A DNA stretch of 64,000 nucleotides from Impatiens glandulifera (Eukaryota > Streptophyta > Magnoliopsida > Ericales > Balsaminaceae), in contig NC_061869.1 of assembly GCF_907164915.1 (NCBI RefSeq), forward strand, positions 14,324,625 through 14,388,624, written 5' to 3'. Below are positions 12,435-26,039 of the stretch, one piece after another. The notes under the pieces were generated by a model that did no database searches, was not told the DNA's origin, and was given only the letters and a program-made list of their open reading frames with translations. Both the position numbers and the translations under genes were made by a program. Every line of letters starts with the position of its first letter. The first letter of the stretch is position 1.

Positions 12435-12572
12435 ATTATAATTATAAATTTATTAGTATTTTATTTTAAAAATTTGTTTTTGTAAATGTTTGTTTGTGTA
12501 AACTGTGTAGATGGTGTATCTCCAGATACAGAGGAAGCTTCCATGTTGATTCACTCTGTTATTCACGAATGA
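12039..12572 (+). CDS. Uncharacterised plant small acidic protein, two exons
   Basis: I read two exons, 12039-12375 and 12511-12572, giving 132 residues. The donor is CAA|GTAAGC after residue 112 and the acceptor is GTGTAG|ATGG. The join stays in frame and ends HSVIHE-stop. The protein is rich in Glu, Lys and Gly, with no signal peptide or membrane segment. It contains repeated short hydrophobic blocks of one pattern (LIKRIISDL, FIDNIVTGHLL, IIHGIVSHLP), which look like amphipathic segments spaced by charged linkers. The C-terminal EEASMLIHSVIHE resembles the ending of unnamed plant proteins I have met, but I cannot give a function. The intron starts with an ATT microsatellite just after the donor. 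A (GAA)n run follows the stop in the 3'UTR. Confidence 0.7.
12387..12435. repeat. (ATT)n microsatellite in an intron
   Basis: About 16 ATT units begin some 12 bases inside the intron of the small gene and run into ATA/ATT variants up to about 12450. Reading through the unspliced donor would add a run of isoleucines, which is an artefact of the repeat. Confidence 0.95.
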
Positions 12573-12609
12573 AGATTGAAGAAGAAGAAGAAGAAGAAGA
12601 AAGATTGTA

Positions 12610-13640
12610 ATTCATTTTAGGTTTTGTTATGTAAGAATAATAAGTACATTTTGAAATGTTTGTATATAATAAAATTTCTATGCTGAATTTGTAGGCTCAT
12701 TTGCTTTTCAAAATTAAATTATGTAACCAAAAAAAAATGATAAAGTGTTTCTCTTTTAGTTTTTTTTTAATTTTATTATTTTTTAAAGATAATTTATGTA
12801 TATTAAAAATGATAAAAATTATTTTTAAAAAAAATAATATAAGAATATGACTTACAAATTATTATTATATCATGATAACTCAAAAGCCTAAACTTATCCA
12901 TTTTTACTATTTTATTAACATAGAGATCATTATATATAAAAAAAAAAAAAAAAAAAAGCCAAGTCCAAAATCATAACCAATATTTAAATTCTTAATTAAC
13001 TAATTAATTTTTTTTTTATTTTCCAAGTAGTTTTTATATATATATAGGCCTAACTCTTTGTAAACATTTGTAAGAATGTTTATTTGAACTAAATCATAAG
13101 TAATAAATTTATGAATATATATCATAATCTAAATCATACTAATAAATAAATATATATATATAACTTATTAAATTAAGATGAAAATGTTATATAAGAAAAT
13201 ATACATATGTGTCAAAATTAATTCATATGATTATCACGGGTTCAATTCTCACATAAAACACTTTTAATGAAAGTCATTAACAGGTGGTCTCATGCTAACT
13301 AAATATTTTTTTTATCATTTTAAACTAACCTAGTTAATATTTGTTTTGTATTTCATCTATTGAATTTTTTTTTAAATAATAAATAAATGAGAAAGCAACA
13401 TTTACCTATTATCTTTAACTAGTAGTCTTAACTAATTAATTATTCTTACATTTTTCTACTGAAAATAAAAACTAAAAATAGTGTTACGTAATTAAAAAAT
13501 ACTTTATCTTAATAATATAAACTATAAGACATTTATTTTTATAATATTTAATTTTTTAAATTATTCATTTGATAAATAAATAAAGAAATCATTAATTTGT
13601 AACAACCCTTATTACAAAAACAAATAGTTCAACTCAAACT
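12610..13640. other. AT-rich intergenic DNA, no gene seen
   Basis: This contains the 3' flank of the small gene (AATAAA-like signals near 12670) and long A/T-rich tracts. A weak SINE-like phrase (CACGGGTTCAATTCTCAC) lies near 13237. No coding signal is seen. Confidence 0.4.
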
Positions 13641-13645
13641 TCGAC

Positions 13646-13769
13646 TGGGCTTAAATTGGGTCTATAATATACTGAAAGTTAATAATGGGCCGATAACAAA
13701 ATCTAATAATTACCCATAAAGAAGAATCAGCGGCCCAATTATCGTATATAAACAGACTTCCTAGGGTTT
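13646..13769 (+). promoter_or_regulatory. RPS4 promoter: site II elements, TATA and telo-box
   Basis: Three TGGGCY/RGCCCA site II motifs lie at 13646-13651 (TGGGCT), 13686-13691 (TGGGCC) and 13732-13737 (GGCCCA). TATATAAA lies at 13745-13752 and a telo-box TAGGGTTT at 13762-13769. Site II plus telo-box is the established signature of plant ribosomal protein genes, tied to TCP-factor-driven expression in dividing tissue. The pyrimidine-rich CTTCCTGTCGCCTCC just after it probably belongs to the 5'UTR. Confidence 0.8.
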
Positions 13770-13850
13770 CAATCTTCCTGTCGCCTCCACCTGCTAGAGA
13801 AGAAAGCAGGCACTGTGAGAAGAGCTCCTCTTTGACCTAGCTAATTCAAC

Positions 13851-15436
<1,586 letters not shown>

Positions 15437-15439
15437 TGT

Positions 15440-16420
15440 AATGAAGAATTTGTTGGTGTTTTTGAATTTTAAGTGCTGGTTATGAACACTTTGAGTGATT
15501 TTTCATTTTCTGCTTAATCTGGATTTTTGCTTCTTTGATTAGTAGTAATACATTGTTGTTAGAGTAACATTTTTGGTTAATGTTATTTATATTCTATATT
15601 GTTATTCATCTTATGATATTTGGTTTTTATTGTATTTTGAAAATCTTTAACTATTAAATAGATTTATACATATTTTAAACCAAATATTTTCTTAAAATCT
15701 GCTGTTCTTTTATATAGTGTTAAATTTTTAATTTTTTTTTTATATACTTAGAAAATCAATTTGATGTACTAGCTGTGTATATATGATTAATTTATATTTA
15801 TATCCAGAACAATTGATTTGATGTAGAACCATATATATTTATTATTATTTAATCTGAATTATGTTATCATTATAAAAATAAAATTTAAAATTAATATGGA
15901 ATTAAAGATCATTTTGGATCTGTTATCTAGTTAATTTTATTTTTTTTAACTAAATTTAGTTTTTAATATTTAATAGTATATTAAAATGTTGGATTTTTAA
16001 AATAATATTTATGATTAATATCTTTAATTTTTAATTTGATATAATATTTATGTAAGAATCATACTATTTTTTTTTTTAAATTAATATATTTTTTTTATCA
16101 AAAATATAATATTTACCAAAATCAAGGTAAAATAATATAATATTTTTCTTTCTTTCTAGTAAATTTTTATTTACCTTTAAAATATATAATAAAATATAAT
16201 TTCATTTCTACATTTAGGTTATTGAAAATATTACTATTCAGAATTTTATTCAGAAAATATAATAAAATATTAAACGTTAAAAAGTAAATTAAAAATTTAT
16301 TGTTTAAATTCAGAACATGTAAAATGTAAATCGCTCAACTGATCTATTTATTTTGTTTTATAATTTTATATGGAATATTAATTTAGTATATATTAAATGT
16401 TTTATAAATAAATTTCATAA
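15440..16420. other. 3' flank of RPS4 and AT-rich spacer
   Basis: The first 150 bases are probably the RPS4 3'UTR. The rest is AT-rich with no exon. The tRNA-Gly gene begins at 16421. Confidence 0.5.
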
Positions 16421-16491
16421 GCACCAGTGGTCTAGTGGTAGAATAGTACCCTGCCACGGTACAGACCCGGGTTCAATTCCCGGCTGGTGCA
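16421..16491 (+). tRNA. tRNA-Gly (GCC)
   Basis: The 71-nt cloverleaf is complete. Acceptor arms are GCACCAG / CTGGTGC with discriminator A. The D arm is GTCTAGTGGTAGAAT, the anticodon loop reads CTGCCAC with anticodon GCC, and the T arm contains GGGTTCAATTCCC. The A-box (TGGTCTAGTGG) and B-box (GGTTCAATTCC) are intact, and a T run follows downstream for Pol III termination. It has no intron and is a nuclear-type gene. Confidence 0.97.
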
Positions 16492-16870
16492 ATTCGTTTT
16501 TCAAAATGCCGGTTTTTAATATAAAGAACAATAATTTTTTTATTTTAATAAATCAAATTTTGATTATATATTAATTCTGATCAACATACTATGTTTAGCT
16601 TAGATTCTTTATATGTTTTATTGGACTAATAACATGACGATTTTATATAATTAGTATAAAGTTTACAATGCACCATAAGTAACTATAAAACTTTTTTTTA
16701 TAAGCAATTTGATCTAAAACCTAAAAAAATGAAAAGCCTAATAAGATTACTAGTACATCTTGACTTGTAAACCTTGATGATAGTGACTTAGTCTTTAGAG
16801 TCAACATACTCTTTCTTAATACAAATATGATGTCCATTTGAAAACATTTAATTGGCCCAATAAATTGTCT
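16492..16870. other. Spacer between tRNA-Gly and the WRKY gene
   Basis: AT-rich DNA. The right half is likely the 3'UTR of the minus-strand WRKY gene. No other gene is seen. Confidence 0.5.
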
Positions 16871-16874
16871 AATT

Positions 16875-18114
16875 CTAAGGACCATAGAAGGAGGAAAATG
16901 GTCCCATAAAGCTTCCAAAACTAGAAAACTCATGACTAGTCCTCTTTTCCTTGAGTGTTATTGCATCTTGAAGGACATCTTGAAAGGCATTGAAACTATT
17001 GTTCATTGTGCTTCTTGGAATGGCTATAGGCCTAATCGGCATGGAAATGTTGTCGTCGTTGCTTCCATTTTCGGCCCATCCAAACACCCCCCTTTGGTTA
17101 CCACCCCTACCTTGTTTCGTAGGTATTTCATGGTTGTGTTTTCCTTCATATGTAGTGATCACGTCCCTTAAATCTTCAGATGCCCGTTCCACTTGTTTCC
17201 TAACCGAGCAACCATTGTTGACACATTTATAGTAACTCCTATATTTTGAAACAAATGATTAATACTCAATTTTGTTTTCTAAGACATAAATACTTAAAAT
17301 TCAAATTAGTTACTTAATTTAGTACCTAGGATTTTGATTTCCCTTAACCGCCTTTTGCCCATATTTCCTCCACTTATAACCGTCGTCAAGAATATCAATA
17401 ATGCTAGTAGTTTGAATAACTACTTTGGTCTCAAACTCAGCTCCGGATCCAGAAACCATCCTAGGTTTTTTCGACTCGGAAGAGAATTCTCGAAAGCTAT
17501 AACTAGAAGTCTCTTGTTTGATACAATTATCAGTTGGGCAATTTGATATCGAAGATCTTGGCATGGGATGAGTGTGGGTTCCGGTGTAGACAATCTCAAT
17601 TATTTGTCCATCGGAATCCTTCTCAACTTTCTTCTTAGTAGGACAATTTTTGAACACACATTTGTAATAGCTTCGCGGGTATTCACTTCCTTTCATTTGT
17701 TTCTGTCCATATTTTCTCCAATTATATCCATCATCATCAATGGATGGAACATGGGAAATGGGTGGTGGTAGCAAATTAGTGACTTGATCAACTGATATTC
17801 CACCAGTTTCATTTTGATCATTCATACTCCAATATTGTCCTTGTTGATCAGTTTTGAATGTTTCCTCAGCCTGTTGAAATTGTTTGATTGATTTTATTTG
17901 AAATTGAAAGATATAAATGGGGTTGAGATAGGTTTGATGTACTTACTTGAATAATATTGATGTCCAAATGATTAGGGAATTCCATTGAAAGAGGTTGAGG
18001 TTGGATGATGTCATGGAAATGGAGGTTGCTTAAGTCATGTTGACCAGGTTTGTCGGTAAAGGTAGATTGAAGAAGAAGATGAGTGAGAGAGAAATCAGGA
18101 ATATTATTAGCCAT
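16875..18114 (-). CDS. WRKY transcription factor, group I (two WRKY domains)
   Basis: Three exons on the minus strand (18114-17947, 17870-17326, 17238-16875) join to 358 residues. The N-terminal WRKY domain has [20 protein letters not shown] and a C-X4-C-X22-H-X-H zinc finger. The C-terminal domain has [17 protein letters not shown] and C-X4-C-X23-H-X-H. The intron inside the second domain falls within the Arg codon of the PR|SYYKC segment, the conserved position in the family. Group I factors bind W-boxes (TTGACY) in the nucleus. Resemblance is nearest to the WRKY25/26/33 branch, but the serine-proline cluster of those proteins is not visible in the short N-terminus. Odd residues are NQNPR instead of NPNPR, and SVRKQVER where PVRKHVER is usual. 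A W-box lies upstream. Confidence 0.93.
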
Positions 18115-18234
18115 GGGAATTATTTGAAATGGTGGTTTGGAATAGATTTAGAGAGTATTTATTGTTGAATTTTATCTTCTTTGGGGGCGGGAGAAATGAA
18201 ATGGGAAGAAAAGTTGTGGTTTGATGGTGGATGT

Positions 18235-18240
18235 GGTCAA
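18235..18240 (-). promoter_or_regulatory. W-box upstream of the WRKY gene
   Basis: TTGACC on the minus strand lies about 120 bp ahead of the WRKY start codon. W-boxes in WRKY promoters commonly allow auto- or cross-regulation. Only one clear core is seen this close to the gene, so the role is inference. Confidence 0.5.
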
Positions 18241-18249
18241 ACACTGACT

Positions 18250-19015
18250 GGGTCTTGTTCTTTCACTCGGTCACAAAAAAAAAAGAAAAAAAAAAAGTTA
18301 TTTTGTATAATAAATTATTAAAATATTTTAATAATTAGAATGATGGTTAGAAATAGTTTTTTTATTAAAAGAAATGATAGCCAACACTTTTTGCTCTTTT
18401 TTTTTATTGGACTATCAATTCAATTCTAATCTTATTTTCCATTTTTGATATTAAGAAGAGTTTGATTTTTTTTTTATTGAATTAAGAAGAACTAGTAAGA
18501 ACTCCACAACTATTATTCTGTTTTAATTCAAAACTTTCAGATAGAATTCAACTTAGTCTCTTAATCGATTCTTATGACTGAGCTTTGGTGGGTTAAGAGA
18601 TTGATTGTTGTTAAGTTTAGAAAATGGAATTAATTGTGTAATTTGAATTTCTAAATAAGTTTATTTAGACTTATATAAGATTAAGATTAGAATTGAAATT
18701 ATAATTTTAATGAAATAAAGTGATCATGTAATTCTCAATTATAATTATAATTATAAAATTTTATTTTTAAATAAAACAACTTATTAATTAAAAAACGGTT
18801 AATGTATTTTATAATTTTTAATTTAAAAGTTAACATTTTATTCAATAATTTATTTGAATATTTTATTTGAACGATTTCATACAACTATTTTAATAATATA
18901 GATAATATATATTTAATTATATTTAATTATATTTTTTTTGAAAATAGAAATTAGATTCAAAACATAAGAATTAAAATGAAATTTAATGTCATTTTTAAAA
19001 ATTAAAATTAGAATT

Positions 19016-19062
<47 letters not shown>

Positions 19063-19250
19063 ATAATGAATGATAAATGTGATTTTTTTAAGTTAAATAT
19101 CAAAAAATTTATTATCACATCAATTGAGAATTTTTGTTTCACGTAATGGACATAATGAGAAAAAATGCAAAATGAATTGATTGAAATAGATTTTGTCTCT
19201 CGATGGTTATGTTTTTTTTGTCATTTTTAATGGAGTTCTTAGATATTTTT
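18250..19250. other. AT-rich intergenic DNA with (AT)n tract
   Basis: WRKY upstream flank. An (AT)n microsatellite lies at about 19019-19059. No coding signal is seen before the LINE remnant. Confidence 0.5.
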
Positions 19251-19254
19251 CAAA

Positions 19255-20890
19255 AACTCCCAAAAGACCAGACAAAGCGATTCACTCTCTCATTTTTTAT
19301 TCGTCATTGTTATGGTAGATCTATCAGAAATGATAATTTTTGAAAAAAACTCGGGACTCATCAGTAAAGTGAGTTGTGGGTCAATACGATATTCTTTTAT
19401 CATATCACATTTGTCTTTTGCTGATGACACGTTTTGCATTCTTCAGACTACCTATAAGAATTTTAAACACCGTTAGAATATTTTATGGTTATTCAGTAAA
19501 TGTTTCGGTTTTCGAGTTAATCTTAATAAGTCAAACAACTATTTTCATACTCTATTTCAAATAAAGAATGATGAGGTTGTCAAATGTGTTGGGGTTCAAA
19601 ATTTGTGATCTTCCATTAACTTATCTTGATATACCATTGGGTGTTAAGTTCTTTATGATCATTGGTCTTTCACAACTTATCTAGGGATCACTAAAATAAA
19701 ATATAAACTATCTAGGTAGAAAAACAAAATAATCTCAAAAAGGGGTCGACTGATTCTCATTAAGTGTGTTGTCATTCGCCCTAAAAGTGTGCAATAAAAA
19801 TAGAGAGAATAATATGTAAATTCTATGGACATTATATTATAATGGTATAGTAGATTTGCAATGGAGCCGGATAGTTTTTAGATATCGATGATATGTAATT
19901 ATGATTATGATTGGTATCGTTGGTTCACAAAAATATCTAATTATCCAGTGGAGTGTGGTATTTGGAGGTGAATATATTCAATGTATAAAAGTTTTCATGA
20001 GTAATCTAGATTTATTGTGAGGATGATTTTTCGATCAGTTTTTGGGATGACATTTGAAGTAATGTTAAAAGTCTAGTTACGACGTATCCTAAACTTGTTT
20101 TCATTTTTATATGAACAAATGTCACAATTAATGACATATTTGATTTTCGGTCTAATGGTTTTGCTAGCCGAATGATATAGAATGAGATTAAACATTAGAG
20201 AGAGTTTGTTTCATAATAGAGCTTTACTTTTGATATGATGCAAATAAGTGTCCCCGTTTGAATAAGAGGTTATGCGTTGTCAAAACATTGATAGTTTATA
20301 TATGAGACATTGCTACAATTTGTTCGCTAAGATAACTTCATAAAAAAATTGTTGGGAGAAATTTTGAGAGTCAAAGATTTAATCTAAGATCTCATTCTTT
20401 GAACGTGACATTATTCACGGTGGAATTCTTACAAATGATATGTGCATGAAAAAAGTTTTATTATGCGTATGTGTCACGAGAAGGTTGAATTTGCAACTTA
20501 CTTACTTTTGCATTATCGATGAGTGACTAGTATATGGTGTTTTTTGTGAAGTATTACTGAGATTCATTTTGGGTGATACCCGAGTCTTTGAGTAGTTGTT
20601 GAGAAGTTTAGATTGATGCGATTGATTTAATAGACTTATATATTTGAGTTGAGAAGTTTATATATTTGAGTTACAATCCCAAATAAATTTTGTTGGACTA
20701 TCTGATTAGAGAGAAATTGTCAAATTTTTTATGATCGTAATCGTCCGATGCGTATAACTAATAATATTATTATTATAACGTTTTTTAAGATTCGTTCCGA
20801 AAAGTCGATAGAGTCAAACTGGAAGTTAATCGTTTTTCTCGAGTACGTATGAACTCGATAACGTATTAAGTAATGTCTTTTTTCATGTTC
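19255..20890 (+). mobile_element. Decayed LINE (non-LTR) retrotransposon, RT fragment and 3' tail
   Basis: Near 19270-19340 one frame reads DSLSHFLFVIVMVDLSEM, matching the LINE reverse-transcriptase block with consensus QGDPLSPFLF. About 30 codons later HLSFADDTFC carries the FADD catalytic motif, followed by a stretch resembling the F-x-x-x-S-G-L-x-V-N-x-x-K-S block (FRVNLNKSNNYF). Stops and frameshifts follow. The 3' part (about 20480-20890) is a dispersed repeat found again at 26.04-26.42 kb (minus strand) and 58.75-59.18 kb (plus strand), which fits a 5'-truncated LINE tail. No function remains. Confidence 0.65.
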
Positions 20891-20894
20891 ATGT

Positions 20895-21785
20895 TTTGTT
20901 ATCGTGTGTTTACACAAATTCTATCATTTTTAATATATATGTATCGTTTTCAAAATAAAATATAATATAATGATAATGATATATTATTTTTTTTAAAGGC
21001 ATTAATATATAATAATAATTTTGTTTGAAACAAATATAAAATATTTTCATTAATAAATATAATTGACGATGTAATGACAATCATCTAGGTTTAATGACAC
21101 AATATATATTTCATCATTCCATAACTTTTGTGTATCAAATCATTACATGTATCCATTTTTCTTATTTTTATTTTAAAATATCAAACCATATAAATCATTT
21201 AATGAAAGTAATAGAGCATGACTCAAAGAATAATAAATTGGACAAAATGAAATCTGCTTTAAAATGTAAGGAGAAATGTCTAAAAGAAAGACTATTCTCA
21301 ATGACTTTGATTTTCCTTTTCCTTTTCCTTCTCTTTTGATATTGTTTGTTCTTTTGTTTTGGATTGAGGTTAATTTGTAACTATTGAATACCATAATTAG
21401 AATTTGTGTCTAATTGGAAAATATATATTATTTAAACAACAAAAAACCATTCAAACTTGCTTTGATCATCAATTAAGTGTAAATAAATTGACTGTTTTAT
21501 AAGAATAAAATAAAAGACTAAAACCAACCACTCATCTCTGCAATTTCATATCTCCTTCTAATGTGAAAATTTCATAAGAAAATTCAACATTTTATAAAAA
21601 AATATACATATATTACTACAATTGATCTCCTTCTTAGGCCTTGTTTGATCTTTAAAACCAAACCTTTTACACAAATTAGCCTAATAAACACAACCTAAAT
21701 GATATAAATGAACTCCTTAGTCAAGATTCAACAATGTGTCCTCGCATTTTCAAAAGTGTTTCTAACCTTATTAAAATCTTCGGTT
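20895..21785. other. AT-rich spacer, 3' flank of FBL3
   Basis: No gene is supported. The short open frames near 21.1-21.4 kb on both strands look like chance frames in AT-rich DNA. The part next to 21790 should contain the FBL3 3'UTR. Confidence 0.45.
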
Positions 21786-21790
21786 TGATC

Positions 21791-24700
21791 TTACTGCATG
21801 TCTTCGGCTTTTAGTTTCCAACATTGTGGGTCTAATTCATCCTGCCAAGAGAAAATTTAAATATATTGGCTCCAAGATAGAATTCATTCAAATATATTGA
21901 AAGTGACAAAAGTTTATAACAGAAAACAGCCAAATAATAACAACATACCTGATATTCCTTATCTCGCCAATGAAAAACGCAGCCACGAGCTTCCAAATGA
22001 TCAAAGAGTAGTTGCGACAACAATGACTTAAAAGAAGTATGAAGCTTCACTTTGGTTAAACCTCCACATGCCAAAAGTGCAGTCGCTAGCCCATTTGCTG
22101 ACAACCCTTTCCAATGCAAGATGGTCAAGCTCTGCAAGCAGCTTATGCTCGCAAGCGATAGTAATCCAATGTCTGTCACCGAGCTGTATGACAAGTTTAT
22201 CTGCAAAATCATATAATTCATTAGATTTTGTTTCATATTTAGAACATGTTACACCAAGACCAGAGAAGAAGCTATAGCTAGTACCAGTCTTAGGTATTGG
22301 GAGAAATGAGCTAGAGTAATCATTCCAGCATCATCAATACTACAACACTTCTTTATGTCGAGCTTTGTTAGATTCCTACAACCCATGGCTATAGCTGCTA
22401 GACCCGTTGATGTAATGAATGAACATCCTCTAATTTCGAGTGTGTTTAACTTTGAACATTTCGATAATGATATTAAGGAACTGTCTGTGATGTCTTTACA
22501 ATAGGACATGTTGATTGTCTCCAGGTTGGTGCAACCACGGGCAATTGATAAAAGACCTGTGTCTTTAACTCCCGCTGATCTGAATTTAAAAAAGAAAATC
22601 ATAAAAGATCTTAATAATAGTCGTTAACGTTGTTATTTAACTACATCAAACAAGGTCTTAGAGATTGAGAGTCACAAACCTGTATAAATCAAGTTCTACA
22701 AGCTTTGTGCAGCCCTTTCCAATATGGACAAGACCTTGATCAGTTATATTTAGGCAGAGTCCTAGCTTTAAGGTCACAAGCTTGGAACATCTTGAGATGG
22801 ACTTTAGACCTGTAGATAAAAAATCAGTAAATTATATAACTGAAAGCTTAACATTTAGGACTCTGGTAGTATTTTGGTTGATGATTTGAATGATGTGTTG
22901 ATTGAATGTTGGATTATTTGAAATTATTCTCAAATAACCCACATCAAACAAGGCTTCACATACTAAAAATAGAATTTCTAATATGGAATTTAAGAAAGTA
23001 TAATTGAGTACTTTAAATTCATTTTCCTCTGTTTAACAACACAAATTGATCAATTAATAAATATAGATGTGGATGATATTAAACTTGAATGATCTAGAAT
23101 TACCTTCATCTCCAATCTCATTATCTGTAATGTCGAGCTCTTCAAGAAGGTGGCAATATTCTCCAATCAACACAAACGCCTCTCTTGGGACCAGAGTACA
23201 TGCTTCCATCTTCAGAGAAGTAAGAGAAGAACAAGAATTCGTAATATTGGCGATTGAAACGTAAGTGATTTTACGGCAACATGTAATGTCTAGCTTCTCT
23301 AAGTCCTTGCATTTCTTCACGAGAGAAGAGAGGCCTTCGTCAGTAACACCTGAGCATTTGCTTAAGCTTATTTCCCTTAGAGAAGTACAACAGTTTCCTA
23401 TTGCATCAAGCCCTGAACATGTAATTATGCACCAATCCAGTTTGATTGATTTCAATGCTGAAAGCTTTTGCAAAGAATTGGCAAGTCCAAGAGTGACCTG
23501 AACAAACAACAGACAAATAATTAAAAATAAAAAATAAGATTGAGAAATACTTCCTTTAACTATTTGGAAACCGAGGAAAGAACTTACAGGAGAGCCTGAT
23601 GCTAAGATAAGTTGTTCAATACATCCTGTTCCATTTGTTAGAGATAACAACCCGACATGGCTGATGTTAGGACAACTTGACATATCAAGCATCTGTTAGG
23701 TGATAAAACAATAGTCATTCAGAATGAAATAGGTAAAAACAATTCTTTCCATTCTTTGAATTTCTCTAAGAAGCCTGTTACAATCTTTAATAGTAAAAGA
23801 GGGATATTATTGACTACATAGTTCATATTTCACTTTGTACTTCTGAATTAGCATATGGATTATTTGAAAATATAGGAATGATGTACTTTTCAACCATATT
23901 TCTTCAAAAGTCACTACCTGATATCCCCTCAAACTCATAATATCAATTACAGAAGCTACATTAAAAGTTTTATTTTATCAAAGAGAATAAGAGTATTATT
24001 ATTTGTGAAAGTTTTCTTTCAACAGATCTGAAGCTGGATCTAGATCTGGGATTGGACAAGAAAATGTCAATAAATTTCTTTCGATGCACATTTTTTGTTT
24101 GAGTATCTCGTCTGGATGATGATTTAGATGAGATAATGTTCGGAACCATAACTTAATTAGACATATATTCACAAATTTGTTAACGTTTTCTCGTCCAAAT
24201 CAAGACCCAGATCCAGAAAATGTCTCCAAATGAGAAAAATATTGGATTCATTCTATCTTATTATTGTCTCAATTTGTGTAACACCCTTTCTTCTGTATAA
24301 TATTTGTTAGATTCAGCACACACAAAAAAAACAATAAGTTACCTTTAGTGATTTGCACTGTTGCTTGTTGACACTTAAGCAATCATCATATATACCAAAG
24401 CACCCATAAAGAACCAGATCCTCAAGATATTGGAGTTTTAGGACTGCTTCCAAAGAATTATTTGTGATCTGCAGAACAACAGAATCATAAAAAGAAGTAA
24501 GTTTTATGAAAAACCTTAATCAAATTTTGGTTTATGTGTTCCATAACAAACATTTTCTACCAATAAACAACAAAAATGAAGACAATAATAAGTCCTGCCT
24601 ACTAGTCAAACTTCATTTCAATCATGGAACAATATAATCCCACTTAGAGATGTCCTAAATGTATCATTAGACTAAAACAATCATAGTATATGCCTTTCTA

Positions 24701-25530
24701 TATATATCTTCCAAGGTGGAGCAGCCATGTCCATTAAAGTCAATCACCTTAATGGGATCAGATCAGAATCACTTAATTCTACTTAATTCTTAATAAATTT
24801 GACTCAAAACACTGTAGTAAAATAGACAAATTAATCAAAATTACACACAAATCACAATGAAAAATGAAGAACAGAAAGTTACCGGTAAGTGAGAAAGATC
24901 CAGACTACGAATCTCCTTACATTTAACAGCAAGCAAACTAATCCCTAAATCTCCAATTCCCAAACACCATTTCAGATTAATCAACTTCAATTTCTTACAT
25001 CCAACAGCAATACATCCAATCCCAATATCAGTAATCGACTTACACCTCGCCAAACGCAAAATCTCCAAATTCTTCGCTTCAGCAATAGCAACCGCAGCCG
25101 AATCCTTCAACTCCGTCGCATTCGACAGATCAATCTCAACTAAATTCGGACATTTCGTAACTAAAACAGTCAAACCAGCTTGAGTAAAGAACTTCGATCT
25201 CGAGAGATCGATCTTCCTAAGCATTTCGCTACAAACAGTAGAAATAACGGAGAGTGAACCGTCTGTAATTCGAGGACATAACGAGAGATCGAGATTAGTT
25301 ACATATGGATAGCGAGTTAAGATGTTGTTGAGATGTTCGGAACGATGTGGTCTGAGAGATCTACGATGATGAGATTCGATAGTATAGAATGATTTACAGA
25401 CTAGAGAGAATGATTTCCTGTCGGATGAACTATCGTTGAGGAAATCGAGGATTTGGAAGATGATTTCTTCGGAGAGAAGATCGAAATGACTGTTATGATC
25501 CATTGTTGATTTCTGCTTCTTCATCATCAT
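21791..25530 (-). CDS. FBL3: F-box/LRR protein, FBL3-like
   Basis: Eight exons on the minus strand: 25530-24883, 24468-24343, 23692-23588, 23497-23104, 22809-22680, 22579-22285, 22200-21949 and 21841-21791. They join in frame to 666 residues, about the length of Arabidopsis FBL3. The F-box lies at about residues 16-60 ([17 protein letters not shown]). It is followed by some 18-20 cysteine-containing leucine-rich repeats of the pattern L-x-x-L-x-L-x-x-C-x-x-I-T-D-x-G-L, for example [16 protein letters not shown] and [13 protein letters not shown]. The tail [14 protein letters not shown] resembles the family ending. F-box proteins of this kind bind SKP1/ASK and recruit substrates to an SCF ubiquitin ligase; the substrate is unknown. 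The first ATG is followed by two more (MMMKKQ), and any could serve. No defect is seen. Confidence 0.93.
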
Positions 25531-25607
25531 CTGGAGAATTTGCAGGTTAGATTGGATGAGATCTGATTTTATATTGAAGATTAAAGATGACAGAGAAGAA
25601 AGATAGA

Positions 25608-25611
25608 TAAT

Positions 25612-25647
<36 letters not shown>

Positions 25648-25649
25648 CG
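25608..25649. repeat. (AAT)n microsatellite in the FBL3 5' flank
   Basis: About 13 AAT units lie roughly 80-120 bp ahead of the FBL3 start codon, so probably in its promoter or 5'UTR. Length variation here could affect expression, but this is inference. Confidence 0.9.
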
Positions 25650-26039
25650 GAAAGAAAGAAATAAATAAAATTGGTTTAGGCAGTTGTAACAGCCAGGCAA
25701 GAGTGAAATTACGAAATTATCCTTGTTGTTGTTTGTAATTGTTAGATAGGTGATACTTGATAGGGGTCGTACTCTAAAAAACTGCAAGTACGTACTTACC
25801 CTTTCTATTGACTGTACGAACTTATTTTCATAATTAATTCATTATTCAAATTTTCCTATTGAGACCAAGAAATATACAAGTCAATTTATAAACTTAAAAT
25901 ACTCATATATTATTAAAAATATATTTTAGTAAAAAAAAAATTAAATATTTTTTTAAATAGTTCATTTATATTAAAAATGACAAAAGTGGTTTAAGGACAA
26001 CGATTATGTATTAAATGAGAAAAAATATAATAAAATATA

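Noticed and set aside
12039..12485. A 148-codon single-exon frame ending in a long isoleucine run
   Set aside because: The frame runs through a good GTAAGC donor into an ATT microsatellite. Splicing to 12511 gives a sensible 132-residue product instead.
21094..21394. Overlapping frames on both strands near 21.1-21.4 kb
   Set aside because: They overlap on opposite strands, have no motif and lie in the AT-rich 3' flank of FBL3.
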